Assembly: GCA_019639195.1 (NCBI GenBank)
Contig: JAHBSI010000007.1
Coordinates: 1-64,000, forward strand
Source: Acidobacteriota bacterium
Lineage (GTDB): Bacteria > Acidobacteriota > Blastocatellia > Pyrinomonadales > Pyrinomonadaceae
Direction of reading: 5' to 3'
Length of the DNA: 64,000 nt
The notes beneath the pieces were generated by a model, which was not told the DNA's origin, ran no database searches, and saw nothing but the letters and a program-made list of their open reading frames with translations. This document shows, piece after piece, positions 62,564 to 64,000 of this stretch. Position numbers and translations under genes: made by a program. Positions within the stretch are counted from its first letter, which is position 1. Each line of letters opens with the position of its first letter.

Positions 62564-64000
62564 CACTCAAAACCCAACATTCGCCCGCCTTGATAGGTCA
62601 AAAATGCCGCTCCGTACGCGATGGCCGTCATATAACCGAACATAAACAGCGGCCAGAGCCAGGAATTCGTCTCGCGGCGAACGACGGCAAGCGTTGACAT
62701 ACACTGCATCGCGAGAACGAAAAAGACCATTAGCGTCAACGCCGTCAATGGCGTCCAGACCGCACGTCCGTCATCGCGTTTTGCATCGCGGATCGCCGAA
62801 ACAAGCGTGGTCGATTCGGCATCGGCATCCTTACCGACATTGTAGATGATGCTCAAGGTTGATACCAGAACTTCTCGGGCGGCAAAACTCGCGATAAGGG
62901 CGACGCCGATCTTCCAGTCGAATCCAAGCGGCTGGATCACCGGTTCGATCGTGTGGCCTAGCCGCCCGGCGAAACTCTGCTTTAGTTGTTCGCTCTCTTT
63001 AGCGACATCTTCTGTCGGTTCGCCTCCCGCATCGGCCTGCGAGCTTTCCACCGTCGGCACCGTTGAAGGCTGCGCCGGCGAGAGGTCCCGCGGGAAATAC
63101 ATCAACGCCCACAGGAGTATCGAGATAGCAAGGATCACGGTGCCCGCACGTTTTAGGAAGAGCCACGCACGCGTCAGCATATTCTGAAGGACAGTGCGGA
63201 GATTCGGCAGACGATATTCGGGAAGCTCCATCAGAAATGGCGGCGGCGGCGCCTTTAGGACGGTGCGTTTTAGGATGAAAGCAACGATCACTGCGACGGC
63301 GATCCCAAGCGTGTACATCGCGAGCATCAGAACCGCCGCAACCGAAATAAACCCGAAGATCGTCTGGCCGGCAAAGAACGCGGCGATCATCAGGGTATAA
63401 ACGGGAAGCCGTGCAGAGCACGACATAAACGGTGCGACCATGATCGTCGCGAACCGGTCACGTTTATTCTCGATCGTGCGGGTCGCCATAATGCCGGGAA
63501 TTGCACAGGCAAAGCTGCTGACGAGCGGCAGAAATGCCTTTCCGTGAAGCCCGACCTTGCTCATCAGCTTGTCCATCAGGAAGGCCGCACGCGCCATATA
63601 GCCCGTGTCCTCAAGCAGCGAAATGAAGAGGAAAAGCAGCAGTATCTGCGGAAGAAATACGACGACTCCGCCGACGCCGGCAATGATCCCGTCACTGATG
63701 AGATCCGTTAGAATTCCCGGCGGCATATTCTCCTTGACGAGAGCACTTAGGCCGCCAAAGCCTTGTTCGAGCAGGTCCATCGGCACCGTCGCCCAGGAGA
63801 AGATGGCCTGAAAGACGATAAGCAGCACCGCTACCAGGATCACAAGCCCGAAGAATTTGTGCGTCAGGACCTTGTCGATCTTGCTCGAAATTCGGAGCTT
63901 CTGCGTGTCGTTGTGCTTCGTCGATTCCTGAACAGCCTTCGCAATAAAACTGTATCGAGCAAAGATCTTTGCGTGCGGGCCGGCCGTTTCATCTGCATCG
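62563..64000 (-). CDS. feoB: Ferrous iron transport protein B, C-terminal part (5' end outside window)
   Basis: The C-terminal membrane part of FeoB. The frame stays open to the window edge; the first visible residues (AKIFARYSFIAKAVQES, then KIDKVLTHKFFGLVI) are the FeoB linker after the G-domain. Two Gate domains follow (GVGGVVVFLPQILLLFLFISLLEDTGYMARAAF, SSFACAIPGIMATRTIENKRDR; SFAAREVLVSTLSIIYNVG). Imports Fe(II). The G-domain and start lie beyond 64,000. Confidence 0.95.
   Translation of the reverse strand, partial: DADETAGPHAKIFARYSFIAKAVQESTKHNDTQKLRISSKIDKVLTHKFFGLVILVAVLLIVFQAIFSWATVPMDLLEQGFGGLSALVKENMPPGILTDLISDGIIAGVGGVVVFLPQILLLFLFISLLEDTGYMARAAFLMDKLMSKVGLHGKAFLPLVSSFACAIPGIMATRTIENKRDRFATIMVAPFMSCSARLPVYTLMIAAFFAGQTIFGFISVAAVLMLAMYTLGIAVAVIVAFILKRTVLKAPPPPFLMELPEYRLPNLRTVLQNMLTRAWLFLKRAGTVILAISILLWALMYFPRDLSPAQPSTVPTVESSQADAGGEPTEDVAKESEQLKQSFAGRLGHTIEPVIQPLGFDWKIGVALIASFAAREVLVSTLSIIYNVGKDADAESTTLVSAIRDAKRDDGRAVWTPLTALTLMVFFVLAMQCMSTLAVVRRETNSWLWPLFMFGYMTAIAYGAAFLTYQGGRMLGFE

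Overview
The window looks like a chromosomal contig from an Acidobacteriota bacterium, most likely class Blastocatellia. This is an inference from the gene order (tig-clpP-clpX-lon-engB, rho, glgA, purA), the many secreted S9, S10 and amidohydrolase-type proteins, CHAT/ECF-sigma genes and dispersed GC-rich intergenic repeats; no 16S rRNA gene is present. Two parts differ clearly in composition: a more AT-rich accessory block (1 to about 18,530) and a GC-richer core chromosome (18,530 to 64,000).

Positions 1-18,530 are the right part of an integrated mobilizable element. It starts with a decayed IS481-type transposase. A mobilization operon follows on the minus strand (ribbon-helix-helix accessory protein, HUH relaxase, 749-aa partner). 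Next come two single-stranded DNA-binding protein operons (ssb1 with a degenerate RNase H; ssb2 with a small phage/plasmid-type protein and a 541-aa unknown), then a PspF-like sigma-54 enhancer-binding protein. A divergent five-gene operon runs ECF sigma factor, anti-sigma factor, secreted S9 peptidase, 79-aa secreted Cys-rich peptide and TPR-CHAT caspase-like protein. A small excisionase-like HTH gene ends the element against the 3' end of a tRNA-Lys gene, the probable integration target. Two regulatory layers can be read directly. Four -24/-12 sigma-54-type promoters stand before the mobilization operon, the 749-aa gene, the 6033 gene and the excisionase-like gene. An 18-bp operator (TGG-N12-CCA) is iterated at 21-bp spacing before both ssb genes and at 31-bp spacing before the excisionase-like gene.

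Positions 18,600-31,700 hold housekeeping genes on the minus strand: glgA-GNAT-purA-GNAT, rho, the tig-clpP-clpX-lon-engB proteostasis block, and tRNA-Leu. Positions 31,700-44,500 are mostly plus-strand metabolism and repair genes (murE, pabB, a DnaJ-domain membrane protein, rpsT, recG, rsmD, a DMT transporter, aroC), with PilZ, an APC permease and purD on the minus strand. Positions 44,500-51,500 hold a zinc-ribbon protein, a matrixin-type protease, a polysaccharide-export (SLBB) group, an MBL hydrolase and an SDR. Positions 51,700-61,030 are plus-strand: a degenerate histidine-kinase-like membrane protein, a pair of exported amidohydrolases of which the second has lost its metal ligands, a secreted alpha/beta hydrolase and an S10 carboxypeptidase. 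The window ends in a minus-strand run (5'-truncated feoB, Cys-rich FeoB partner, DMT transporter, MoaB/Mog).

The most interesting material is in the element: the sigma/anti-sigma/peptidase/peptide/CHAT cassette and the sigma-54 plus iterated-operator network that appears to tie transfer, ssDNA handling and excision together.
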